A stretch of DNA of 64,000 nt from CAYJAD01 sp964369995 (GTDB lineage Bacteria > Desulfobacterota > Desulfovibrionia > Desulfovibrionales > Desulfovibrionaceae): NCBI GenBank assembly GCA_964369995.1, contig CAYJHH010000001.1, positions 1 through 64,000 on the forward strand. Direction: 5' to 3'. The notes beneath the pieces were generated by a model. That model ran no database searches. It was not told where the DNA came from and saw nothing but the letters and a program-made list of their open reading frames with translations. Below, one piece after another: positions 7,487 through 15,078 of this stretch. The translations under genes were made by a program, and so were the position numbers. The stretch's first letter is position 1. Each line of letters begins with the position of its first letter.

Positions 7487-8200
7487 ATGTATATAACTAA
7501 TGAAAACGAGCTATTAGAAAGAATAAAAAAAATCATTAACACCTTAGCTAGAGGCAAAAAAGCTATTTTCGCCAGAGCTATTGGGGTTAATGAAAGATAT
7601 GTTGCTAGATATATACAGCAAAATCGTGGAGACTGGTTCATGGGTCACTTAAAAGCCATATGCAAAGCCTACCCAACTATCAGTGAAAAATGGCTATACA
7701 GTGGAACAGGAGAAATGCTCGTGCCAGAGCGGCCAAACCCCATTCGTAGCGTCACAAATGCTAAAGATTTACTTATAGGAGACCTTCTCTGGGAATTTTT
7801 TAGCCTTAAAGATGCATCGCTTGCTGAAGTAAAAAAACAATGTAACTTTGATGATACATTCAATCAGGTGATGGAAAGTAGCCGCTACCCAACATTTACA
7901 GAGCTCGAAACCTTACACAAAGTATATGATTTAAATGTAACCTATCTCTTTACCAACAGAAAAGAAGATATGGAAGGTAAAACCATTTCAAAAGAGCTTG
8001 AAAAACTTACTGATGAGCTAGTTCAAACTCAAATAGACAATAAGCAATTAAATGCAAAATTAATTAATGCCTTAGAAGAAAACAGCGAGCTCAATAAAGA
8101 GCTACACAAGGCGAAAGAAAGTGCAAAAACTACGGAAAAAGGTACGAAAACTGCTTCTGGCAAGACATTTGCGAAAAGTATGTCACCTGCGAAAAATTAA
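7487..8200 (+). CDS. CI-like repressor without a peptidase domain
   Basis: The 237-aa product has an N-terminal phage-repressor fold: KKAIFARAIGVNERYVARYI at about residues 25-44, then SEKWLYSGTGEM, typical of phage CI helix-turn-helix domains. A middle segment (YPTFTELETLHKVYDLNVTY) looks like a second helical domain. The C-terminus is a coiled coil (about residues 168-215) with a basic, Ser/Thr/Lys-rich tail. No S24 Ser-Lys peptidase is visible, so RecA-stimulated self-cleavage is unlikely. It probably maintains lysogeny. Confidence 0.78.
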   Translation: MYITNENELLERIKKIINTLARGKKAIFARAIGVNERYVARYIQQNRGDWFMGHLKAICKAYPTISEKWLYSGTGEMLVPERPNPIRSVTNAKDLLIGDLLWEFFSLKDASLAEVKKQCNFDDTFNQVMESSRYPTFTELETLHKVYDLNVTYLFTNRKEDMEGKTISKELEKLTDELVQTQIDNKQLNAKLINALEENSELNKELHKAKESAKTTEKGTKTASGKTFAKSMSPAKN

Positions 8201-8256
8201 ATACGAAGCATTAATCAAAGAAATTTGAGTAAAACATTGCATGAGGCTAAATCATA

Positions 8257-8616
8257 ATGCTAAAAACAATAACTTTTGTCACACTTTGTTTGCTACTCAC
8301 TCCCCTTTCGATAAAGGCGCAGTCAGAGGAACAGGCAGACTGGAAAGAGGGATATAGCGATCCATGCTTTGCCTACTCTGACATGGCAAAACACCTTATG
8401 AATGGAAGACAAAGCGGCGCTTCCATAAAAATGATTCTGGAACGACTGGATAAAAAAGCAATACTGCTCAAACTCAGCCCTTCTGAGAAAGAAAAATTTG
8501 CTTATATTATAAGAGAAGCCTTCACCGTGCCATACTATAAAGATGAAAGCGCTAAGGAAACAGCCGCTACAGAATTTGAGGCGAAAATATACCTTTGGTG
8601 TTTGAACGAGAATTAG
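8257..8616 (+). CDS. small secreted prophage protein
   Basis: The 119-aa product has a clear Sec signal peptide (MLKTITFVTLCLLLTPLSIKA, cleavage expected after AQA-like sequence near residue 22). The mature part has two Cys, one early (DPCFAYSDMAK) and one near the end (YLWCLNEN), which could form a periplasmic disulfide. This layout (MAKHLMNGRQSG, then EFEAKIYLWC) recurs in small exported prophage proteins of unknown function. It is probably expressed from the lysogen. Confidence 0.72.
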   Translation: MLKTITFVTLCLLLTPLSIKAQSEEQADWKEGYSDPCFAYSDMAKHLMNGRQSGASIKMILERLDKKAILLKLSPSEKEKFAYIIREAFTVPYYKDESAKETAATEFEAKIYLWCLNEN

Positions 8617-8685
8617 GAGCAAGGGCGTTGCTATGCTAGATAGCTACACCAAACTCTCTATTATTATAGAACTTTAAATATAAAT

Positions 8686-9228
8686 GTGAATGTTATGCAA
8701 CATACTTGGCAAAAAATCATTAAAACCACAATAACAATAACGTTTTTTTTATATATGCTACACACCTCATACGTCTTTACACCGGCAGATATTATTTCGA
8801 TTATAGGACTTTTTTTTGCAATATTAAGCTATATCGAAGCTAAGAACGCTGCAAGGAATGCTAAAAGCGCTGAAGAAAGAGCGCAAGAAGCAGTTGAAAT
8901 TACTCGAGACAAAGCGAATAAATATTCTGACCACCTTTTACTACATAGCTGTCAAAGACTAGTCGGATTAATACAAAAGGCGTTAAACACAGAAAACAAG
9001 CAAGACAGCAAAGAGCTATGTGACTTTATTCGCTTAGAAATTGTAGATTTTCGTGATGGAGTAACAGAAATTTCAAGGAAGCAAAAAAGAATTATTCAAG
9101 ATTTAATTTCGTGCTTATCCAGATATGACGGAACTGTGGATAAAAAAGAAGAATTAACAAACAGTACTTCAAATTTTCGAGATTTGATTTCAGAATTAGC
9201 CCATAATAAAGGAAAATCTAATGATTAG
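8686..9228 (+). CDS. membrane-anchored coiled-coil protein
   Basis: The start is a GTG at 8686; an ATG at 8695 is equally possible and no strong ribosome site decides. Two membrane helices occupy about residues 12-50, then a charged Ala/Glu/Lys coiled coil (KNAARNAKSAEERAQEAVE) and a helical cytoplasmic part. It overlaps the next gene by 8 bases, so the two are likely co-translated. No family is recognised. The gene is AT-rich compared with phage structural genes. Confidence 0.72.
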   Translation: MNVMQHTWQKIIKTTITITFFLYMLHTSYVFTPADIISIIGLFFAILSYIEAKNAARNAKSAEERAQEAVEITRDKANKYSDHLLLHSCQRLVGLIQKALNTENKQDSKELCDFIRLEIVDFRDGVTEISRKQKRIIQDLISCLSRYDGTVDKKEELTNSTSNFRDLISELAHNKGKSND

Positions 9229-9580
9229 TAAAAAAACCCTAGCGTTTATAGAAAGTATCATTCAAAAAACAGAACTTGGACAAATAAATTGGATAGTTGC
9301 TAGAAGAGATGAGTTTAAATTTTCAACACCAACGGCTTCTGTATATGTATCACAGGCTTTGGATATTGACCATGAAATAAGAGTAACATCTTTTGCAGTT
9401 CATGACGAAAATGGAACAATAGTTGATCACTTTGATTACAACGTTGACTATAGAACTCCAGAGACTTCTCCTATTGAGGCTTTATATAATTATGCACGAA
9501 GAAATGCTTATAAAGCTGATGATATTATGGATTCTATCATACGTGACTTGGAGTTAAATTTTGAAGTTGGCAATATTTAA
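9221..9580 (+). CDS. hypothetical protein, 119 aa
   Basis: The product is acidic with alternating strands (VRVTSFAVHDENGTIVDHF-like pattern) after an N-terminal helix and ends in a helical acidic tail. No motif is recognised. It is translationally coupled to the membrane protein upstream and may be its soluble partner. Confidence 0.7.
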   Translation: MISKKTLAFIESIIQKTELGQINWIVARRDEFKFSTPTASVYVSQALDIDHEIRVTSFAVHDENGTIVDHFDYNVDYRTPETSPIEALYNYARRNAYKADDIMDSIIRDLELNFEVGNI

Positions 9581-9614
9581 TCTTACTTAAATTAACTTTT
9601 TACGAGGAGGCATT

Positions 9615-9899
9615 ATGGATCCAACAGATTACGAATACGATGAAGAAATGAGATGTGCTGCTGAATTTCTTTTAGATGAAGGTATATTAGAAGGAGCCAC
9701 AGAAGGAATAGCTAAACAAATTACAAGCAAAGGTTGGGCAAAGCTTACCTCTAGGCAGCAAGAAGTTTTTATAGAATATGCGCTTCCTAAGGCTCAAAGA
9801 GATTGCAAACGTTGCCATGGGGAGATTCCATTAACTGAACTTGGAGTTGGTGGTGACTATTGCAGCTGGTGCGACCACCAAATAGACAAAGGGAATTAA
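9615..9899 (+). CDS. zinc-ribbon protein, 94 aa
   Basis: A strong ribosome site (ACGAGGAGGCATT) precedes the ATG. The N-terminal two thirds are helical and acidic. The C-terminus has CKRCHG and, 20 residues later, CSWCDH: a CxxC-CxxC zinc ribbon. Such proteins usually contact nucleic acid or another protein. It lies 42 bases before the ParB-like gene and is probably co-transcribed with it. Confidence 0.72.
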   Translation: MDPTDYEYDEEMRCAAEFLLDEGILEGATEGIAKQITSKGWAKLTSRQQEVFIEYALPKAQRDCKRCHGEIPLTELGVGGDYCSWCDHQIDKGN

Positions 9900-9941
9900 A
9901 TATTTACAACACATAAACAAGCCTATTTGAGATTTTAACCT

Positions 9942-11303
9942 ATGACAAAATTTACACATCTAGAAAATGTAGACATATCATCGCTACTTCTTGATACAAG
10001 CAATCCTAGATTAGGATTGCTTTCAAGCCAGCAAGATTGTATTTATGAAATGTTTAGCGATGAAAATGATGCAAACAAGCTTATGGAGCTCATAAAAAGT
10101 ATTGCTACGCATGGAATTATGGACCAACGAATCGTAGTTGTAAAAAGTGAAGATGAAAATTTTTACACAGTAAAAGATGGTAACAGACGCATTACTGCGC
10201 TCAAAGTTTTAAACAATCCTGCAGAAGCGCCTGAAAAATTACGTTTGAAGCTTAAAACTATTATTGAGCAAGCTCAAACACCAATTACAGAAACAGTAAA
10301 TTGTGAGCTAGCAGCTGACCTTGAAACGGCGCACCTTGATATGGAGCTTAAGCACACCGGTGAGCAAAAGGGAGCCGGGCAAATAAGTTGGGGAGCACGC
10401 GAAAAAGATAATTTTGCTTTAATGACTGGAAAAACTCCCAAGTATGCTCTATCCAAACAAATTTGTGAGTTTTTAAAAGCTCAAGGAATTGTTGACACTG
10501 ATAAAGCTGACATTACAACGCTAGAGCGTATTTTTACCAAAAGCACTTTAGAAAAATTGGGTATCTTAGTCACTGACTCGAAAATAAATTTCACCAACAT
10601 AACGCCAAGCACGATAAACATCTTATCTTTAATAGTGGAAGATTTTTCAACCAAAAAGCGTAAAGTAGGGGATGTTTACAACAAGGAAGAAAGGGACAAA
10701 TATATAGATGAAGTATTACAACGAGATTCCACAGGAGAGCAACCAACCAAGGTAGCCATTCCCCCTCAAGCCGATGCACCACTTCAACAAAATGATACCC
10801 CAACAGGGGCACCGAGCATAGGACTGCAAGCTCCTCCTAAACAGTCACCTCCGCAATATAGAGGCCCGACAACCGCTACTTGGGATAGAAAAAGACTTAT
10901 ACCACGCTACACATCACTACACATTCCCAAAAGAGAAGCAAAAGCATACAACGTTTTTGTAGAACTCAGTAGTAAAATTGATGTAAGAGAAGCTCCGATA
11001 GCAGCAAGCGTAATGTTTCGACTTTTAATTGAATTTTCAGTAAGTTATTACATAAAGAAAAACAATATTCAAAGTCCTAAACATTTACACTCTCTTATTG
11101 ACAATGCTGCAAAGCATATGGTTAGTCAAAACGTCTTAAAAAACGACGATATAAAAAATCTGCTGTCAGGTTGCGCTGCGCCTATTATTAAAACCCAAGA
11201 TTTAAATGCATTTGTTCATGATTCTAATTTTCAACCAACTCCACAAAATATAAACACTGCTTTTGAAAATATGCAACATTTCCTAGCCTTGTGCTGGAAA
11301 TAA
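9942..11303 (+). CDS. ParB/Srx-like domain protein with helical C-terminal domain
   Basis: The 453-aa product starts with a ParB-like N-terminal domain: DTSNPRLG, a target loop, then VKDGNRRITALKVL at about residues 75-88. A middle helical region (about 120-250) is followed by a Pro/Gln-rich linker and a C-terminal helical domain that ends with NAFVHDSNFQPT and a last hydrophobic helix, which resembles HEPN or Abi-type C-termini. ParB-like domains can bind CTP and DNA. The gene is followed after 54 bases by a Dam methylase, a pairing often seen on mobile elements. Confidence 0.75.
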   Translation: MTKFTHLENVDISSLLLDTSNPRLGLLSSQQDCIYEMFSDENDANKLMELIKSIATHGIMDQRIVVVKSEDENFYTVKDGNRRITALKVLNNPAEAPEKLRLKLKTIIEQAQTPITETVNCELAADLETAHLDMELKHTGEQKGAGQISWGAREKDNFALMTGKTPKYALSKQICEFLKAQGIVDTDKADITTLERIFTKSTLEKLGILVTDSKINFTNITPSTINILSLIVEDFSTKKRKVGDVYNKEERDKYIDEVLQRDSTGEQPTKVAIPPQADAPLQQNDTPTGAPSIGLQAPPKQSPPQYRGPTTATWDRKRLIPRYTSLHIPKREAKAYNVFVELSSKIDVREAPIAASVMFRLLIEFSVSYYIKKNNIQSPKHLHSLIDNAAKHMVSQNVLKNDDIKNLLSGCAAPIIKTQDLNAFVHDSNFQPTPQNINTAFENMQHFLALCWK

Positions 11304-11357
11304 TTTTCTGGCCAAATTCTTTTTTTCTTGTTAAGCACAAGAAAAAGGCAGGAACAT

Positions 11358-12191
11358 ATGTTTTATTCACCGCTACGGTACCCTGGAGGAAAAGGGAAAA
11401 TTTCCTCACTTGTAAAAAATATTTTGCGGCAAAACAACCTCATGGACTGCACCTATGTAGAACCCTACTCTGGTGGTGCTGGAGTTGCGTTGGCTTTACT
11501 TCTTGAAGGTTTTGCAAGGTATATAGTAATAAATGACCTTGACCCAGAAATTTATGCTTTTTGGGAAATAGCAGTCAATAATACTGATTACTTATGCGAC
11601 CGTATAGAACATGTAAAAGTTTCTATGGATGAATGGTATAGGCAAAAAGAAATCAATGCTAATCATGAAGCATATGATATAAAAGACGTTGCATTTTCAA
11701 CATTTTTTCTGAACAGAACCAATAGGTCTGGTATTATTAAAGGCGGAGTTATAGGGGGCACTAAGCAGGACGGAAAGTATAAAATTGATGCACGATTTAA
11801 CAAAGCAAATCTTATTGAAAGAATCAAACTCATTGGAAAGTACCGCAAGCGAATTTCCGTCCACAATAAAGATGCTTTAGAGCTCGTGGATTTTATGGCT
11901 GCAACTAACAATCAGAAAATTTTCTTCTATTTTGACCCCCCTTATTTTAATAAAGGGCAAACTCTTTATAAAAATAGCTACACAGAAAATGACCACGCAG
12001 CAGTGGCCCAAAAAATCCAAGCATTAAATCTGCCATGGATTGTGACATATGATGATGTGCCCAACATTAGAGATTTATATTCACCCTCTTCCGCACAAGA
12101 CCTTCAAATCAATTACTCAGCATGTAAACGTGGAAAAGGGCAAGAAGTTCTGTTTTATAACAACATAGAGCTCCCACATATCACGGCTTAA
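11358..12191 (+). CDS. dam: Dam/DpnM-type DNA adenine methyltransferase
   Basis: The start at 11358 is preceded by GGCAGGAACAT. The 278-aa product begins FYSPLRYPGGKGK and has EPYSGGAGVAL, the S-adenosylmethionine-binding motif, and FDPPYFN at about residue 190, the DPPY catalytic motif of N6-adenine methylases. Length matches D12-class enzymes. No restriction nuclease is next to it, so it may protect phage DNA, regulate genes, or work with the ParB-like protein upstream. Confidence 0.9.
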   Translation: MFYSPLRYPGGKGKISSLVKNILRQNNLMDCTYVEPYSGGAGVALALLLEGFARYIVINDLDPEIYAFWEIAVNNTDYLCDRIEHVKVSMDEWYRQKEINANHEAYDIKDVAFSTFFLNRTNRSGIIKGGVIGGTKQDGKYKIDARFNKANLIERIKLIGKYRKRISVHNKDALELVDFMAATNNQKIFFYFDPPYFNKGQTLYKNSYTENDHAAVAQKIQALNLPWIVTYDDVPNIRDLYSPSSAQDLQINYSACKRGKGQEVLFYNNIELPHITA

Positions 12192-12285
12192 CTTTCCCTA
12201 CACACTTTCTTCCCTAACTCACGAGCTAGCCCCTTATATTAGCGGCGGCTCGTGCGTTTAGCCTTGCTTGAGGGACAAGAGTTTT

Positions 12286-12408
12286 TTATGCGCCACCTTT
12301 GCCGCAAATGTTCATACGGCTAGACTGCGCCCTATAAGTCGCACAACCCCCTGCATCAGGCGAATGCCATACACCAAAATCATAACCGGTGATTCCATAC
12401 GACTTCAT
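12286..12408 (-). CDS. possible 40-aa protein
   Basis: A 40-codon frame starts at an ATG with a good ribosome site (GAAGGAAAATT). The product begins MKSYGITGYDFGVWHSPDAG and contains two Cys, with no recognised family. It occupies most of the otherwise empty 12192-12544 interval and is divergent from the gene at 12545. The rest of the interval has a 7-bp inverted repeat (12218-12255, CACGAGC/GCTCGTG) and the promoter at 12436. Confidence 0.4.
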   Translation of the reverse strand: MKSYGITGYDFGVWHSPDAGGCATYRAQSSRMNICGKGGA

Positions 12409-12435
12409 AATTTTCCTTCTTTTTTTCTCTCCCCC

Positions 12436-12474
12436 TTGACAAAACCGTATCACACGACCACAATGAAATCGTGT
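12436..12474 (+). promoter_or_regulatory. sigma-70-type promoter with overlapping dyad
   Basis: TTGACA (12436-12441) is 17 bases from CACAAT (12459-12464). A dyad, ACACGA-N11-TCGTGT (12452-12474), covers the -10 and likely start, as an operator would. It reads towards the gene at 12545. Confidence 0.5.
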
Positions 12475-12544
12475 AAGAGCAAATACCGTGCAGGGGAGTA
12501 ATAACTATTTATATTTTATAATTTTATATTTTAGGAGATTTATT

Positions 12545-12901
12545 ATGACAATTGAAGAATTATATGACTCCATTCCTGGCATTAAATCTGCACCTTTCGT
12601 GTGGAAAAACGGCAACACAACCACTGGCACTCGCATTGAAATGATTACAATGGATGCCCGCTACCTACAGAACACCTCCAATATGATAGATAATCATGTT
12701 AAGGAGTACGAAGCTATGAATTCCCCAGCGCAAGACATTCCTGAAGCTTCTCGAAAAATTGAGGAGCTGGAATTTGCATTAGATTTTTTAGAAAACAAGC
12801 TCAAAAGTGACGGTAAATCCCTGGATACTCACCCGAGCATGACTCTAAAAGCCCTTAATGTAACGACCCAAAACTTAATACATAATTACGACAAAGAATA
12901 A
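12545..12901 (+). CDS. hypothetical protein, 118 aa
   Basis: The ATG at 12545 follows TTTTAGGAGATTTATT, which decides it over an upstream in-frame start. The product is acidic and helical with a conserved-looking opening (MTIEELYDSIPGIKSAPFVW) and no recognised motif. It has its own promoter and operator and converges on the amidoligase operon with a 16-base overlap, so it appears to be an independent cargo gene. Confidence 0.65.
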   Translation: MTIEELYDSIPGIKSAPFVWKNGNTTTGTRIEMITMDARYLQNTSNMIDNHVKEYEAMNSPAQDIPEASRKIEELEFALDFLENKLKSDGKSLDTHPSMTLKALNVTTQNLIHNYDKE

Positions 12902-13122
12902 CAAACCAACACCCCAGCATCCACAAGCCCCTGCACATGCTCTTCCACGCTGGCGGTGGACACTTCTGCTCCGCACCAGTCCTTGGCACGTTTGGCAGAG
13001 CCGAGCATCCACTCCTCAAGAGTGGGCTCAGGGATAAATTTCATTTGCCAAAGCTGTTCCGCAATGCCTTGGAGGCTCTCCGCCTCCAAGGTTTCATCAC
13101 TTAAAGTTTTAAATTTATACAT
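12886..13122 (-). CDS. small protein linked to amidoligase
   Basis: The start at 13122 is preceded by AGGGAGGGGGT. The 78-aa product is acidic and helical (MYKFKTLSDETLEAE) and unrecognised. The gene is only 13 bases after the amidoligase stop and reads the same way, so the two are likely one operon and the small protein may be a substrate or partner. Confidence 0.65.
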   Translation of the reverse strand: MYKFKTLSDETLEAESLQGIAEQLWQMKFIPEPTLEEWMLGSAKRAKDWCGAEVSTASVEEHVQGLVDAGVLVCYSLS

Positions 13123-13135
13123 ACCCCCTCCCTTT

Positions 13136-14089
13136 TTACGCTGCACTAAGCACTGCTGCACGGTTACGATAAAAGATTTGTAAGAACTCAGCAACACCAT
13201 CAAAGAGGCTGCCGGAGGTCACAGGCTGAGCCACAGCTGCGCTGCGCACTTGGTAGCCGATGGCACGATCATACACGATGTGCATACCGGCTTGACGCAA
13301 ACGAGTAACGGCTGCCCTGGCAGAATGCACTTGCCAATCAAAGCGTTGGCACATGGCCTCCAAGGTTACAACACCCTCAGCGCTTTCAAAAAACATGGCG
13401 GCAAGCTGACCAGACACACCTTGCAAGCTTGGCACAGCTACCTGCACAGCTGGAGCATCCACACGACTTTTGCACTCAGTAATAAAAGCGTCAAGCAAAC
13501 GCACCCAGTTCACGGCCTTGGGAGCATTCAAGGTGCCGGAGTGCTGACGAAACTCCACAGTTCCATGAACATGGTGAGACTTCAAATTTACTTTAAAGTA
13601 ACGTCCGCTTTGTGCCTCCACAAGTTCCCTCAAAGTTGTAGCATTACGAAAAGACGCAGATTGTGCAAGCTCAATTACGCTTCTGCAATAGGAGTTAGTA
13701 TTACCACGGCGTGAAGGAGGCATGAAAGCATCAATTTCTGCCTCATGGGCTGCATAGCGTGTTACAATGGTGCGAATATGGTCAACGCTAAGGTCTGCTG
13801 CATCAAAATGAACATGGAAGCCACAAGTGCGATTTACAGAGCCGCCCATATCATCAAGTGCAGTGGTCACAGCACGAAGCTGCTCAAGCCCTTCTTCACC
13901 TTGCAGTACCGGACTTACAACTTCAAAACCGCCACGCACAGAACTGTCTGGTACGATTTTCCAATGGCAGCGTATGGTGTGATTATAGCCTTCAGCCTGC
14001 ACACTGACACCAACCAAACGTAAAGCTTGTACCGCTTGCTCACGGCTAATGCCCACCATTTCCAATTCTACACCAAACTTACGATTCAT
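13136..14089 (-). CDS. amidoligase-family protein with C-terminal winged-helix-like domain
   Basis: The ATG at 14089 has GGAG six bases upstream. The N-terminal domain shows the amidoligase_2 (glutamine-synthetase-like COOH-NH2 ligase) pattern: FGVELEM near residue 5, CGFHVHFDAAD near 92 and GTVEFRQHSGTL near 180. These residues fit the metal and ATP sites of the family. The C-terminal part (about 235-290) carries VTLEAMCQRFDWQVHSARAA, which resembles the winged helix of DUF3489-like proteins. Family members are thought to form peptide-like amide bonds; the substrate is unknown. Confidence 0.8.
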   Translation of the reverse strand: MNRKFGVELEMVGISREQAVQALRLVGVSVQAEGYNHTIRCHWKIVPDSSVRGGFEVVSPVLQGEEGLEQLRAVTTALDDMGGSVNRTCGFHVHFDAADLSVDHIRTIVTRYAAHEAEIDAFMPPSRRGNTNSYCRSVIELAQSASFRNATTLRELVEAQSGRYFKVNLKSHHVHGTVEFRQHSGTLNAPKAVNWVRLLDAFITECKSRVDAPAVQVAVPSLQGVSGQLAAMFFESAEGVVTLEAMCQRFDWQVHSARAAVTRLRQAGMHIVYDRAIGYQVRSAAVAQPVTSGSLFDGVAEFLQIFYRNRAAVLSAA

Positions 14090-14187
14090 ATTCAACTCCT
14101 TATTTTTTTTAGGGATTGTTCCCCTTGCGTTGAATACACTTAAACTTGGCTTGAAAAATGTTGCAAGTCATTTCTTCATATTTTTTA

Positions 14188-14239
14188 CATAAAATTTTAT
14201 GCATTTTCATTTGACAAAATACATAATTTTTTACATACT
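14188..14239 (+). promoter_or_regulatory. promoter and palindrome upstream of hicA
   Basis: A 14-bp perfect palindrome, CATAAAATTTTATG (14188-14201), lies 9 bases before a -35 element TTGACA (14211-14216), with CATACT 17 bases further. HicB-type antitoxins repress their own operon through DNA-binding tails, so the palindrome is a candidate operator. Confidence 0.5.
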
Positions 14240-14259
14240 CTTTCTTACAGGAGGACGCA

Positions 14260-14439
14260 ATGAAGCGTAAAGAAATCCTGAAAAAGCTATCAAAGTTAGG
14301 TTTCAAATTAGAAGAAGGTGGAAACCACACCAAGATTTACAAGGATGGTGTTTATATGAGCTGCCTATCAAGGCAAGCCGAGATAAACGAAATCATCGTC
14401 TTGAAAATCGAAAAACAACTTGGAATCAAACTACGATAG
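14260..14439 (+). CDS. hicA: HicA-type toxin
   Basis: A 59-aa gene with a strong ribosome site (ACAGGAGGACGCA). The sequence follows the HicA fold: KRKEILKKLSKLGF, then GGNHTKIYKDG with the catalytic His, and a C-terminal EIN...IEKQLGI helix. HicA is a double-stranded-RNA-binding-fold endoribonuclease that cuts mRNA and tmRNA. The antitoxin gene follows after 46 bases. It probably stabilises the prophage or limits superinfection. Confidence 0.9.
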   Translation: MKRKEILKKLSKLGFKLEEGGNHTKIYKDGVYMSCLSRQAEINEIIVLKIEKQLGIKLR

Positions 14440-14485
14440 CACCCCAGGGGGAGGGAAACCTCCCCCACTTTAAAAAGGAGTACCT

Positions 14486-14914
14486 ATGTCACGATATTAT
14501 TATGTAAGCATAATCCCTGTTAAAGAGGGTGGGTATACTGCTTCTATTTTTGACTTCCCAGAAGCCATGACCCAAGGGGACACCATTGAAGAAGCCATTG
14601 AAATGGCAGAAGACACTCTGGCCATAAGCGCAGAGGAATATACCAGAGAAAGAAGAACCATCCCTACCCCCTCAAGCTTTGAGGTCATAAAGCAAAAAAC
14701 TTTGCAAGAGATGGAAGAGTATAAAGATCATATAGACACAAGCCGTGATGTATTTTACCAGCTTTTAAAAATGCCCAACGTGGATACAAAACCTGTAAAA
14801 GTTACCGTGAGCTTTCCCAAAAATGTACTTGAGCAGATAGACAAAAAAGCTGAAGCCTACGGCATGACTCGCTCTGGCCTACTGGCACAATCCGCCCTGG
14901 CCTATGAAGGATAA
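14486..14914 (+). CDS. hicB: HicB-type antitoxin
   Basis: The 142-aa product has the partial RNase H-like fold of HicB: YYVSIIPVKEGGYTASIFDF and then EEAIEMAEDTL. The C-terminal part (about 105-142) has a ribbon-helix-helix motif (VTVSFPKNVLEQIDKKA), which binds DNA. It should neutralise HicA and repress the operon. A terminator follows directly. Confidence 0.92.
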   Translation: MSRYYYVSIIPVKEGGYTASIFDFPEAMTQGDTIEEAIEMAEDTLAISAEEYTRERRTIPTPSSFEVIKQKTLQEMEEYKDHIDTSRDVFYQLLKMPNVDTKPVKVTVSFPKNVLEQIDKKAEAYGMTRSGLLAQSALAYEG

Positions 14915-14923
14915 TACAGAAAA

Positions 14924-14950
14924 AGCCCTGCAAAAAATGCAGGGCTTTTT
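14924..14950. terminator. intrinsic terminator after hicAB
   Basis: AGCCCTGCA and TGCAGGGCT form a 9-bp perfect stem with a 5-base A loop; T follows on the right and A precedes on the left. It can work in both directions, ending hicAB and possibly the convergent metalloprotease gene. Confidence 0.85.
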
Positions 14951-15078
14951 GTATGAGCCAATAAATAGTTAAAAGATGATTTACACTAACCTTAAACAGT
15001 ATCTCAACTATTTATGTCAGCCTCCCTGTAGAGCATTATATATATTAATTAAAACATTATGCACAAATTTAATTTTAT

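Noticed and set aside
12268..12501. 77-codon plus-strand frame
   Set aside because: It runs through the promoter and operator at 12436-12474 and lacks a ribosome site.
13250..13714. 154-codon plus-strand frame
   Set aside because: Antisense to the amidoligase gene, which has clear family motifs.
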